Assembly: GCA_023381695.1 (NCBI GenBank)
Contig: JAMCQP010000103.1
Location: 1 to 59,489 of the forward strand
Length of the DNA: 59,489 bases
DNA from: Bacillota bacterium
GTDB lineage: Bacteria; Bacillota; UBA5301; JAMCQP01
Direction: 5' to 3'
Below the pieces are notes generated by a model. That model was given only the letters and a program-made list of their open reading frames with translations, made no database searches and was not told the DNA's origin. Below, one piece after another: positions 1-8,025 of the stretch; position 1 is the stretch's first letter, and the number at the start of each line of letters is the position of its first letter. Both the position numbers and the translations under genes were made by a program.

Positions 1-547
1 GGATCTCCTCCGTGGAGGCCAGCCGTCCCTTGCCCTCTTCGCCTTCGGCCAGCCAGCCGCTCTCCGGCTCCACCACGGAAAAACCGGCTTCCTTCAAACG
101 GTGCAGGTTGGCCTGAACGATCGGATTCTCATACATCCGGGTATTCATTGCCGTCGCCAGGAGGAGCGGGGCCCTGGTGGCCAGCACGGTGGTCGAGAGC
201 ATGTCGTCGGCGATTCCACAGGCAAGCTTCCCGATGATGTTGGCGGTGGCCGGGACAATCATGAAGATCTCCGCCGCCTTGGCCAACGCAATGTGTTGGA
301 CGTGCCACTTCGCCGGCTGGGCAAACATATCCACCACCACGGGATTCCGGGAGAGCTCTCTTAAGGTGGTCACCCCGATAAAATTTGTGGCGGCGGCGGT
401 CATGATCACCTGAACCTCCGCGCCAAACTTGGTCAACCGGCTCACCAGCTCACAGGCCTTGTAAGCCGCAATCCCCCCGGTCACGCCCACCACCACCGTC
501 TTTCCACGCCAGATCGGCGTGGCTTCCTCTCTTACCCCGTCTCCCAT
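1..547 (-). CDS. coaBC: CoaBC bifunctional phosphopantothenoylcysteine decarboxylase/phosphopantothenate-cysteine ligase, N-terminal part
   Basis: Cut by the window edge; about 182 residues of the N-terminal flavoprotein (CoaC) half are present. The family decarboxylates 4'-phosphopantothenoylcysteine with FMN and, in its missing C-terminal half, makes that intermediate from phosphopantothenate and cysteine (coenzyme A synthesis). Seen here: the motif GVTGGIAAYKACELVSRL near the start, the PATANIIGKLACGIADDML segment and AMNTRMYENP, all standard for the CoaC/HFCD family. The start is an ATG at 547. It is the last visible gene of the gmk-rpoZ-coaBC string, the usual neighbours of coaBC in Gram-positives. 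Confidence 0.95.
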   Translation of the reverse strand, partial: MGDGVREEATPIWRGKTVVVGVTGGIAAYKACELVSRLTKFGAEVQVIMTAAATNFIGVTTLRELSRNPVVVDMFAQPAKWHVQHIALAKAAEIFMIVPATANIIGKLACGIADDMLSTTVLATRAPLLLATAMNTRMYENPIVQANLHRLKEAGFSVVEPESGWLAEGEEGKGRLASTEEI

Positions 548-565
548 TTGCGCCCCCCGTGGCAA

Positions 566-820
566 TTATTTTATCCCGGTGTTGGGTTGGCCAAATCTCA
601 CCTTATCAGCGGCAATCTCTTCCAGGGCGATGGTCACCGGTTTGTCGCTTACGGAGTCCACCTGCTTTTCCGCGCCCTCCATAAGCTGTCTGGCTCGCTT
701 GGCCGCCACCACCACCAGCGAGTACTTGCTGCCCACCTTACTCAACAACGAATCCAGCGAAGGTTGCATCATCCAGAAGCTGCTCCCGCCGGATTTGGCT
801 TGCTCGGTTGATTGATCCAC
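566..820 (-). CDS. rpoZ: RNA polymerase omega subunit
   Basis: Small subunit that helps assemble and stabilise the beta' subunit of RNA polymerase. The core MQPSLDSLLSKVGSKYSLVV followed by AAKRARQLMEG and, after a spacer, the ALEEI segment matches the omega family. At 84 residues it is near the family length. Two starts are possible: the GTG at 820, or an ATG pair about 17 codons further in that gives a protein more like B. subtilis RpoZ. It lies between gmk and coaBC, its normal place. Confidence 0.92.
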   Translation of the reverse strand: MDQSTEQAKSGGSSFWMMQPSLDSLLSKVGSKYSLVVVAAKRARQLMEGAEKQVDSVSDKPVTIALEEIAADKVRFGQPNTGIK

Positions 821-837
821 TTTCTCATCTACCCTTG

Positions 838-1455
838 TCAGTTTTTAGCAAAAAACGCGGCTAAAAAGCCGGCAACATCGTTGCGCACCACTTTGCACCG
901 CTCCGCGAGAATGATCGCCTCCAGCTCCCCGACCGCCCGCTCCAGATCGTCATTTAAGATCACGTACTGGTAGTCGGAGAGATGATCAATCTCCTCCCGG
1001 GCCCTGTTCAACCGTTCTTTAATGGACTCCTCCGTATCCTTGCCCCTTCCCCGGATCCTTTGCTCCAGGGCCTGCCAGGAAGGCGGCATCAGAAACACAA
1101 AGACTCCTTCCAGCAGCTTCTTTTTCAACAGGGCCGCTCCCTGGGTATCGATATCCAGGATGACATCGGTTCCCCTGGCAATGGAACCCTCCACATAGGA
1201 ACGCGGGGTACCATAGTAGTGGCCGCAAAAATGGGCCCACTCCAATAACTCCCCCGCATCAGCCATGGCCAGGAACTTTTCCGGTTCAAAGAAAAAGTAA
1301 TCCACGCCATCCCTTTCTCCTGCCCGGGGTGGACGGGTGGTCGCCGAGATTGAGTAGCGGATCCCCGCCATCCTGGCCAGAAGTAAGTTAAGTAGCGTAT
1401 TTTTTCCGACCCCCGACGGGCCGGAAAGAACAACGAGCAAGCCGCGCCTGAACAA
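838..1455 (-). CDS. gmk: Guanylate kinase
   Basis: Phosphorylates GMP to GDP with ATP, linking the purine pathway to GTP and dGTP. Seen: the P-loop GPSGVGKNT near the N-terminus (most family members have GKG or GKS where this one has GKN), the GMP-binding segment TRPPRAGERDGVDYFF, and the IDTQGA motif. The open frame reaches a TTG at 1521, but a TTG at 1455 has a good AAGGGGAG ribosome site and gives about 205 residues, the usual length; I prefer it. The longer reading would add 22 charged residues not seen in the family. Confidence 0.93.
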   Translation of the reverse strand: MFRRGLLVVLSGPSGVGKNTLLNLLLARMAGIRYSISATTRPPRAGERDGVDYFFFEPEKFLAMADAGELLEWAHFCGHYYGTPRSYVEGSIARGTDVILDIDTQGAALLKKKLLEGVFVFLMPPSWQALEQRIRGRGKDTEESIKERLNRAREEIDHLSDYQYVILNDDLERAVGELEAIILAERCKVVRNDVAGFLAAFFAKN

Positions 1456-1529
1456 CTTTTTCTCCCCTTCTTCGCCGCTCTTGGCCCTCCTGGCCTCCGC
1501 GGCGCCTTGACCTCCTGTCAAATGCGTCG

Positions 1530-1796
1530 TTACTCAGGCGTCTCGTCACCCGTATCCTTGGAGATCAGCCGGTGTGCAACGGTCTCGGGTTGCACGGCGG
1601 ATAAGATTACATGATCGCTGTCGGCGATGATCACGGCCCTGGTCCGGCGCCCGTAGGTGGCGTCAATCAACATCCCTCGATCCCTCGCCTCCTGGATGAT
1701 GCGTTTGATCGGGGCCGATTCGGGGCTGACAATAGCCACGATCCGGTTGGCTGCCACGATATTGCCAAAACCAATGTTGATTAATTTAATCTCCAT
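1530..1796 (-). CDS. remA: RemA-type regulator (DUF370)
   Basis: Small DNA-binding regulator; in B. subtilis RemA activates extracellular-matrix and osmoprotection operons. The core [36 protein letters not shown] and [16 protein letters not shown] is almost the B. subtilis sequence. An ATG at 1796 follows AGGGAGG by 8 bases and gives 88 residues, the family size; an upstream TTG at 1817 would add seven residues. The gene is immediately upstream of gmk, as in B. subtilis, and follows a nucleoid protein gene, so two small DNA-binding proteins are made side by side. Confidence 0.93.
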   Translation of the reverse strand: MEIKLINIGFGNIVAANRIVAIVSPESAPIKRIIQEARDRGMLIDATYGRRTRAVIIADSDHVILSAVQPETVAHRLISKDTGDETPE

Positions 1797-1817
1797 TTCC
1801 ATTTCCTCCCTGCCCAA

Positions 1818-2147
1818 TTAGCCCAATTTTTCCAGCAGAGCCCCCCGTTGTCTGTTGCCAAGTCCTTGTACCCGGCGGCTCCGATCTATCCCGATCTCTT
1901 GCATGATCTTTTTTGTGGTAGCCTTCCCGATCCTGGGTAAGGATTCCAGCAGGTAAACCACCCGCATCCTGGCGATAGCCTCATCATCAAGGCTGTTGAG
2001 GATCTGAATCAGGCTCAGCCTGCCATCCTTGAGCCCCCGCCTGATCTCGGCGCGCTTGCTCCGCATCTCCCTGGCCTTGCGCAGCGCCTTGCGTTTCTCA
2101 TCAGGTGTCAACTTCGGCAATGCCAAGCGCTTCACCCGGCCATCCAT
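1818..2147 (-). CDS. mihF: Integration host factor, actinobacterial type (mIHF)
   Basis: A nucleoid-associated DNA-binding protein of the mIHF family, unrelated in fold to E. coli IHF. The family hallmark ALPKLTPDEKRKALRKARE at the N-terminus and the helix-two-turn-helix segment LLESLPRIGKATTKKIMQEIGI with VQGLG near the C-terminus are visible. Length is 109 residues. In mycobacteria mihF lies directly before gmk; here remA sits between them. The ATG at 2147 has its Shine-Dalgarno almost touching it, so translation may begin a few codons later (GTG or TTG just before ALPKLTP). Confidence 0.88.
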   Translation of the reverse strand: MDGRVKRLALPKLTPDEKRKALRKAREMRSKRAEIRRGLKDGRLSLIQILNSLDDEAIARMRVVYLLESLPRIGKATTKKIMQEIGIDRSRRVQGLGNRQRGALLEKLG

Positions 2148-2180
2148 CCTCCCTCGCGCCCATGGGAATCCCCCACAAGC

Positions 2181-3062
2181 TTATTCGACATTCTGCATCT
2201 GCTCACGGATCTTCTCCAGTTCGCTCTTGACCTCTACCACAAGCCTGGCGGTCTCCGCGTCGTTGGCCTTGGAACCGATGGTGTTGATCTCCCGGTTCAT
2301 CTCCTGCAGGAGAAAGTCCAGTTTCCGCCCGACCACCGCTTCGTCGCGCAAAACATCCCGCATCTGGCGCAAGTGGCTCTCTAACCGCACAACCTCTTCC
2401 GTGGCATTGCTCCGATCGGCGAAGAGCGCCACTTCCAACTCCAGCCGCCCCTCATCCACGGGCGCCTCTCCCCCCAGAAGCTCGGTGATCCTCTCGCGAA
2501 GCCGGCGCCGGTAATCATTCAGGATCTCGGGCGCCCTTCCCTCAATTCGTTCTATAAAATGTTCAATTCTTCCTATCCTATGTATAATATCCTCAACAAG
2601 TTTGCCGCCTTCCGTCCCGCGCATGGCAATCAACTCATCCAGAGCCTTGTTCCCCGCCTGGGCAAGCAGAGACCATGCCGCTTCAAGATCAACCTCTTCT
2701 TCTTGCTGGGCAAATAGTTCGGGAAGTGCAAGCAGGTTCTCCAGGCGTGGTGATTCGGCCAACCCCAGGCGCTGTTGCAATTCACGCAGCGCCTGCCAGT
2801 AGGCGGCAGCCAGCGGCAAATTCACCTTTACACTTCTCTCTTTCTCGCCGTATTCCTCCCAGGTAACAAAAATCTCCACCCGCCCGCGAAAGACCCGGTC
2901 GCCGACCTTCTGGCGCAGGCGATCTTCCAGCGCCGCCAGGGATTTGGGAAGCCTGATGAAAATATCCGTGTAACGGTGATTGACGCTCCTGAGCTCGACC
3001 ACCACCCGTTGGGATCCATCCGACACCTCGCCGCGCCCGTAGCCGGTCATGCTTCTGATCAC
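2181..3062 (-). CDS. yicC: YicC/YloC family endoribonuclease
   Basis: Conserved protein of the YicC family (YloC in B. subtilis), members of which act as endoribonucleases in RNA turnover. The N-terminal IRSMTGYGRGE signature, the VELRSVNHRY segment and the C-terminal GRKLDFLLQEMNREINTIGSK block define the family. I start it at the GTG at 3062, preceded by AAAGGGG at good spacing, giving 293 residues, close to the 291 of YloC. The frame is open to 3134, but that would add 24 residues before the conserved N-terminus. It lies upstream of mihF-remA-gmk in the same orientation. Confidence 0.93.
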   Translation of the reverse strand: MIRSMTGYGRGEVSDGSQRVVVELRSVNHRYTDIFIRLPKSLAALEDRLRQKVGDRVFRGRVEIFVTWEEYGEKERSVKVNLPLAAAYWQALRELQQRLGLAESPRLENLLALPELFAQQEEEVDLEAAWSLLAQAGNKALDELIAMRGTEGGKLVEDIIHRIGRIEHFIERIEGRAPEILNDYRRRLRERITELLGGEAPVDEGRLELEVALFADRSNATEEVVRLESHLRQMRDVLRDEAVVGRKLDFLLQEMNREINTIGSKANDAETARLVVEVKSELEKIREQMQNVE

Positions 3063-3183
3063 ATTATGACCCCTTTTGCGGTATGCCCGCCTTTTTCCCG
3101 AAAATCGCTTATTATATTCTACCTCCATTGCCAAATTCCTGGTTTCTGGAACATTTTAAACCGTAAAAACGATTTGCGGCGTC

Positions 3184-5976
3184 CTATACCCGCAAAAGCG
3201 CCAGCCGCCCGAGCACCCGGCGCCGGACGAAGACCGCCAGGTCGGTGAGCACGGTGCCGCCCATGGCAAAAAAGACGATCAACGACCACTCGCCGCTGCC
3301 CAGTGGCACCGTCTTGAAGACCGCTTGCAGTTGCGGCGAATAGATCACCAGGAGTTGCATGGCAAACGAGATCGCCACCGCGATAAGCAAAAAGGGATTC
3401 GCCCCCGGGTTGATCTGCCAGAGCGACAAACGTTCGGAACGGCACCGGAAAACAAAGACCAGCTGGGCGGCGACCAGGGTGGTGAAGGCTACGGTCCGGG
3501 CGGTCTCCAGGCTCCTGCCCGAACCGAGAATCAACACAAAGACCGCCACCGTCCCAAGGCTGATGAAGACTCCCTGGATCAGGATCTTCATCAGCAGATG
3601 ATCGGCGAAGACTCCTTCCGATGGACGCCGGGGAGGCCTTTTCATCACTCCCGGATCGATGGGATCCACCCCGAGGGCGATAGCCGGAAGTCCATCGGTG
3701 ACCAGATTCATCCAGAGAATCTGGATGGCCACCAACGGCAAGGGGAGGCCCATCAGGGTGGTGGCCAGCATCACCAGGATCTCGCCCACGTTGCAGGCCA
3801 GAAGATAACGGATGAACTTGCGGATATTGTCGTAGATGCCCCGCCCCTGCTCTATGGCCGCCACAATGGTGGCGTAGTTGTCGTCGGCCAGGACCACCGC
3901 CGAAGCTTCGCGCGTGACATCCGTGCCTTTTTGGCCCATGGACACGCCAATGTCCGCCTCCTTGACCGCCGGCGCATCGTTCACCCCGTCGCCGGTCATG
4001 GCCACGATCTCACCCTGCGCTTTCAAAGCTCTCACGATCCGGATCTTGTGCTCCGGGGAAACCCTGGCAAAGACCGCGGCTTTTTCCAGGGTCTTGCCGA
4101 GCTGGCGATCATCCATCCGGTCCAGTTCGACACCGCTGACCACCCGGGAGGGATCCTGGGCCAGCCCCAGTTGCCGGGCCACCGCCAGCGCCGTCCTGGC
4201 ATGGTCGCCGGTGACCATCAGCGTTCGTATCCCGGCGCGTTGCGCGGTGCGGATGGCTTCCGCCACCTCCGGGCGGGGCGGGTCCATCATCCCCGCCAGG
4301 CCGGCGAAGATCAGATCCCTTTCCACCGCCGCGGGATCTTCGGGGAGAGAGGCGCTGGCCGGCCACATCCGGTAGGCAATCGCCAGCACCCGTAATGCCT
4401 CCCCCGCCAGGTGATCCGCCACCGAAAGAATCTCGCGGGTTTCCTGGTCTCCCAAAAGCGAGGGCGCCGCCGCATTTTCCGCCCTCCACCGGCACTTCGG
4501 CAAGATAATATCCGCCGCCCCCTTTACAAAGGCGAACCGGTTCCCGTGCGCATCCCGGTGGAGGGTGGTCATCATCTTTCTATCCGAGTCAAAGGGGATC
4601 TCCCCGATCAACCGGTAAGTCTGAAGCAACGCCTCCCGTGGCAAGCCCCCTTTGGCGGCCAGGGTCAACAAGGCCCCCTCCGTGGGATCGCCATCCACCT
4701 GCCAGAAGGTCTTCTGGCGCTCTCTTCCCGTCCTGCGAGCTTTTTGGGGCGGCTGGGGAGCTTCCAGGTTGGAGAGCCTGGCGTTGTTGCACAGGGCGCC
4801 AATCTCCAAAACCCGGGCCAATACAGGAACTTTCCGGGGTTGCACCGCCTGGCCCGCCTGCCGGAACTCCCCTTCCGGCCCATAACCGCTCCCCGAAACG
4901 GAGTAGAGCTGTTTGGCCGCGTAGACCCTGGTGATGGTCATCTCGTTCTGCGTCAAAGTACCGGTCTTGTCGGAACAGATGGCCGTGGTGCACCCCAACG
5001 TCTCCACCGCCGGGAGCTTGCGGATGATGGCGTTGCGCCGGATCATCCTTTGCACGCCCAGCGCCAGGGCAATGGTGACCACCGCTGGCAGCCCCTCGGG
5101 GATCGCCGCCACCGCCAGGCTCACTCCGGTGAGAAACATGGTCTGGAAGGACTGGCCATGGACCATGCCGGCTGCAAACACCGCCCCGCAGGTGAGGCCC
5201 GCAATGGCGACCAGCCACTTGCCCAGTTCCTCCAGGCGTTTTTGCAGGGGAGTCGGCTCTTCCGCCACATTCTGCATAAGATCGGCGATCTTTCCCATCT
5301 GGGTCTGGGCGCCCGTGGCCACCACGATGCCCTTGCCGTGCCCCCTGGTGACAATGGTGCTCATGAAGGCCATATTCTTCTGATCGCCCAGGGCCACCGC
5401 GCCGCCGGTCAACGGCCGGGTGTGTTTGGCCACCGGGTGGGATTCACCGGTGAAGGCCGCCTCCTCCATCTCCATGGCAAAGACCTCCACCAGGCGTAGA
5501 TCGGCCGGCACCCGGTCGCCAGCTTCCAGCGCCACCAGATCGCCGGTCACCAGTTCCTCGGCGGGAATCTCCTCCTGCCGCCCGTCCCGGATGACCCGGG
5601 CGTGCGGTGCGGAGAGGCGTTTGAGGGCTTCCAGCGATTTTTCGGCCTTATATTCCTGGACAAACCCCAAAATGGCGTTGAGGATCACAATGACCATGAT
5701 CGTGACGGCGTCCTCGATCTCCCCCAGGATAAGGGAGATCAGGGTGGCGGCCAGGAGCACTTCCACCATCAGATCCTTAAATTGCGCAAAGAACATGCCC
5801 AGCGGCGACGCCTTCTTACGCTCCGGCAGCTGGTTGGGCCCGTGCTTCTTCAACCTCGCCGCCGCCTTTGACCCCGGCAAGCCCTTCTCCAGATCCGACT
5901 GCCAGGCTTGCACCACCTCTTCCACAGTCCTCCGGCACCACGCCCCTTGTCCATGCGCCATCGGCTCCACCACCAC
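3184..5976 (-). CDS. P-type calcium-transporting ATPase (SERCA-like, YloB)
   Basis: Membrane pump that moves Ca2+ out of the cytosol with ATP. Visible in order: an N-terminal cation-ATPase domain (HGPNQLPE), the actuator motif TGES, the membrane PEGLPAVV motif that ligates Ca2+, the phosphorylated aspartate in DKTGTLT, the nucleotide-binding domain, the hinge MTGDGVNDAPA, and a C-terminal transmembrane block with NLVTDGLPA. Length 930 matches PMR1/SERCA-type bacterial pumps such as YloB. The neighbour on the 3' side is yicC (yloC), conserved synteny with B. subtilis. The GTG at 5976 is the first start; an ATG five codons later is an alternative. Confidence 0.93.
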   Translation of the reverse strand: MVVEPMAHGQGAWCRRTVEEVVQAWQSDLEKGLPGSKAAARLKKHGPNQLPERKKASPLGMFFAQFKDLMVEVLLAATLISLILGEIEDAVTIMVIVILNAILGFVQEYKAEKSLEALKRLSAPHARVIRDGRQEEIPAEELVTGDLVALEAGDRVPADLRLVEVFAMEMEEAAFTGESHPVAKHTRPLTGGAVALGDQKNMAFMSTIVTRGHGKGIVVATGAQTQMGKIADLMQNVAEEPTPLQKRLEELGKWLVAIAGLTCGAVFAAGMVHGQSFQTMFLTGVSLAVAAIPEGLPAVVTIALALGVQRMIRRNAIIRKLPAVETLGCTTAICSDKTGTLTQNEMTITRVYAAKQLYSVSGSGYGPEGEFRQAGQAVQPRKVPVLARVLEIGALCNNARLSNLEAPQPPQKARRTGRERQKTFWQVDGDPTEGALLTLAAKGGLPREALLQTYRLIGEIPFDSDRKMMTTLHRDAHGNRFAFVKGAADIILPKCRWRAENAAAPSLLGDQETREILSVADHLAGEALRVLAIAYRMWPASASLPEDPAAVERDLIFAGLAGMMDPPRPEVAEAIRTAQRAGIRTLMVTGDHARTALAVARQLGLAQDPSRVVSGVELDRMDDRQLGKTLEKAAVFARVSPEHKIRIVRALKAQGEIVAMTGDGVNDAPAVKEADIGVSMGQKGTDVTREASAVVLADDNYATIVAAIEQGRGIYDNIRKFIRYLLACNVGEILVMLATTLMGLPLPLVAIQILWMNLVTDGLPAIALGVDPIDPGVMKRPPRRPSEGVFADHLLMKILIQGVFISLGTVAVFVLILGSGRSLETARTVAFTTLVAAQLVFVFRCRSERLSLWQINPGANPFLLIAVAISFAMQLLVIYSPQLQAVFKTVPLGSGEWSLIVFFAMGGTVLTDLAVFVRRRVLGRLALLRV

Positions 5977-6053
5977 TTTCCGGGTTGTAAGTCTGAATAA
6001 CCTTATTCAAAAGGGCCAAAAAAAATGCGCGTGCCGCGCACCTCAAAACGAAG

Positions 6054-6134
6054 ATGATGATGTGGATTCATGGAACAGAGATGATGATTTTGGCTCAGGG
6101 AGCAGAAATGATGATTTCGGCTCAGGGAGCGTAG
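6054..6134. repeat. Three tandem copies of a 27-bp unit
   Basis: The block ATGATGAT recurs at 6054, 6081 and 6108, exactly 27 bp apart. The second and third units share most of ATGATTTnGGCTCAGGGAGC; the first is more divergent. Read on the plus strand the repeat encodes an acidic 9-residue period (DDDFGSGSR-like), but no convincing gene surrounds it, so I treat it as a short minisatellite in the gap between the Ca2+-ATPase and glpD. Confidence 0.75.
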
Positions 6135-6159
6135 GACCTGCGCCAGATCTCTTCGTGAC

Positions 6160-6362
6160 GACTCCCCGGACTAAAGTCCGAGGCTTCTCGGTTCCTTTGC
6201 AGGCAAAAGTAAGCCCACATCCCCGAAGGCTCCGTCCGAGCCCTTGGTGTTACGCCATTTTGGAGGCGAGCTGTCGCTCAAAAAGCCTCCGGCGCGAGAC
6301 CTTTTCGGTGAACATTTTACGCAGCAGCCTTCCCGCTGCAACTGGCTATGTCCAGTTTTCAA
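6160..6362. other. Gene-free hairpin-rich segment, possibly the end of an IS200/IS605-like element
   Basis: No gene fits here. There are several short stem-loops on the plus strand: GGACTAAAGTCC at 6168-6179, a GCAG/CTGC stem near 6325, and AACTGG/CCAGTT near 6341-6358 followed by T residues. The string ending in GTCCGAGGCTTCTCGG resembles what I recall of the structured right ends (omega-RNA region) of TnpB-carrying transposons, but no tnpA or tnpB is present. This identification rests on resemblance only. Confidence 0.3.
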
Positions 6363-6381
6363 AGAACGGTCTCCGCCACTA

Positions 6382-8007
6382 TTATACCAGAAAGGATGCT
6401 ACGGCGCTATCATCCCCGGAATAAATTCCGAAGTTTTCCAGCGCCAGTTTATAGCGCCCGACCTCGGCCTCCCAGCGCCGGGCATCCCAGCCCAGTTCGG
6501 GCGCCACCAGGGCTTTGATGCGGTCCTTGTACGGCAAACCGCCTTCGGGAAGCAGGAGACCGAGACGCGCCCGCCGCAATAGCAAGTCGTCAAGGTGCAC
6601 AACATGTTCGTTCCGCGCGGCATGCCGCAACTCCGCCCACAGGTAAGGAGTATCCGGAATCATTTCGAGCGCTTCTCCGCCCGCCTCCCCGGATGCCTCC
6701 CGAATCGTCTCCTTCACAAGGGAAGAGGCCAGGTTCCCGTAGCGGCCCAAGAGCCGCCTGGCCAACCGGGGATCCTCAACCTCCGGCAGGACGCCGCCGG
6801 TTTCGTCGAAGATCCGCCTCTTTTTCAACTCCCGTACGTTGATGGAAAGCCTGGGAGAAACCATCTTCAGCGCCTCGAGTGCCAGGATGCGAAACGTGGT
6901 GAGCTTGCCGCCAGTGATGGTCACCAGGCCTGCTTCATCGAGCACCAGCATGTCCCGCGACTCCCTGGACGGATCCTCCTTCCCCGTTCCGACCACCGGC
7001 CTCACGCCGGCAAAGGTGGCCATCACATCCGTTCCCCGGAGATCGAAGGCTGGAAATTGCGCCCTTACCCCGTCCAAAAGGTATTCCCTTTCTTCGGGCG
7101 CGATGGACGGTTCTTCGTCGAGAGCCGCCCGGTGGTCCAGATCCGTGGTCCCGACCAGGGTGACCCCTTCCCAGGGAATCACATAGATCGGCCGGGAGTC
7201 CCGCGGATGGAGAAAACTTATCGCCTGGGCCACCGGAAAGCGCCCGTGGTGAAAGATGAGGTGGCTTCCCCGGAGCGGCCGGATCACCGGCTTGCCGCCA
7301 ACCTGCCCTCTCAGCCCGTCCACCCAGGCGCCGGTGGCGTTGATGACCGCTCTGGCCTCCACCTCGGCGGTCTGGCCGGTCTCCAGGTCCTTGACCACCA
7401 CGCCGGCCACCTGCCCGCTCCTTCCGGTGAGTAGTTCCACCACCTCGGCATAGTTCAGAGCCGTTCCTCCGCAAGCCTCCCCCTCGAAGATCTGCCTCAA
7501 GACCAGCCGTGCGTCGTCAGTCACGGCGTCCTCATACCGGTAACCTCCCTTTAGCCCGTCCCGGTCGATGTTGGGCGCCAGCATCAAAAAGTCGTCTTCC
7601 GGGTAATAGTGGTGCGTCTTCCGGCCCGCCAGCAGGTCGTAGACAAGCAACCCCACGCCGTACAGCACCCTGTCCGAAGGTTTCCGCCGCCCGACCGGAA
7701 GCAGAAAACCCAGCGGCTCCACCAGCCCCGGCGCCTCCTGCAAAAGGTGCTCGCGCTCCCGGATGGAGTGCCGGGTGGTCTTCACCTGGCCCTGTTTCAG
7801 GTACCTCAGCCCCCCGTGCACCAGCTTGCCGGAGCGGCTGGAGGTTCCCCAGGCAAAATCCCTCTGCTCCAGAAGCAGGACCTTCAGCCCAAGTCCGGCG
7901 GCCTCCCTGAAGATACCCGCTCCGGTAATGCCGCCCCCCACGACGACCAGATCCCATGGTCCGGCGATTCCCTTAAAAATTTCCCGGCGCCGGATCTCTT
8001 CGCGCAT
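6382..8007 (-). CDS. glpD: FAD-dependent glycerol-3-phosphate dehydrogenase (GlpD/GlpA family)
   Basis: Oxidises sn-glycerol 3-phosphate to dihydroxyacetone phosphate and passes electrons to the quinone pool. The N-terminal Rossmann FAD motif VVVGGGITGAGI, then GTSSRSGKLVHGGLRYL, the substrate segment PRDSRPIYVIPW and the TITGGKLTTFR motif are all present. Length is 541 residues; the C-terminal domain is the usual DAO_C type. An AGGAGGTGG site precedes the ATG at 8007. It is the last gene of a three-gene operon with a FadR-type regulator and an alkyl-DHAP-synthase-like flavoprotein, which suggests a role around DHAP/G3P and possibly ether-lipid metabolism (inference). Confidence 0.93.
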   Translation of the reverse strand: MREEIRRREIFKGIAGPWDLVVVGGGITGAGIFREAAGLGLKVLLLEQRDFAWGTSSRSGKLVHGGLRYLKQGQVKTTRHSIREREHLLQEAPGLVEPLGFLLPVGRRKPSDRVLYGVGLLVYDLLAGRKTHHYYPEDDFLMLAPNIDRDGLKGGYRYEDAVTDDARLVLRQIFEGEACGGTALNYAEVVELLTGRSGQVAGVVVKDLETGQTAEVEARAVINATGAWVDGLRGQVGGKPVIRPLRGSHLIFHHGRFPVAQAISFLHPRDSRPIYVIPWEGVTLVGTTDLDHRAALDEEPSIAPEEREYLLDGVRAQFPAFDLRGTDVMATFAGVRPVVGTGKEDPSRESRDMLVLDEAGLVTITGGKLTTFRILALEALKMVSPRLSINVRELKKRRIFDETGGVLPEVEDPRLARRLLGRYGNLASSLVKETIREASGEAGGEALEMIPDTPYLWAELRHAARNEHVVHLDDLLLRRARLGLLLPEGGLPYKDRIKALVAPELGWDARRWEAEVGRYKLALENFGIYSGDDSAVASFLV

Positions 8008-8025
8008 CTCTGCCCACCTCCTCTC

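Noticed and set aside
6054..6134. CRISPR array
   Set aside because: Only three 27-bp units without spacers and no cas genes in the window.
5420..6424. Plus-strand frame that includes the acidic repeat DDDFGSGSR
   Set aside because: Its first half is antisense to the Ca2+-ATPase and its tail antisense to glpD; only the repeat itself is worth noting.
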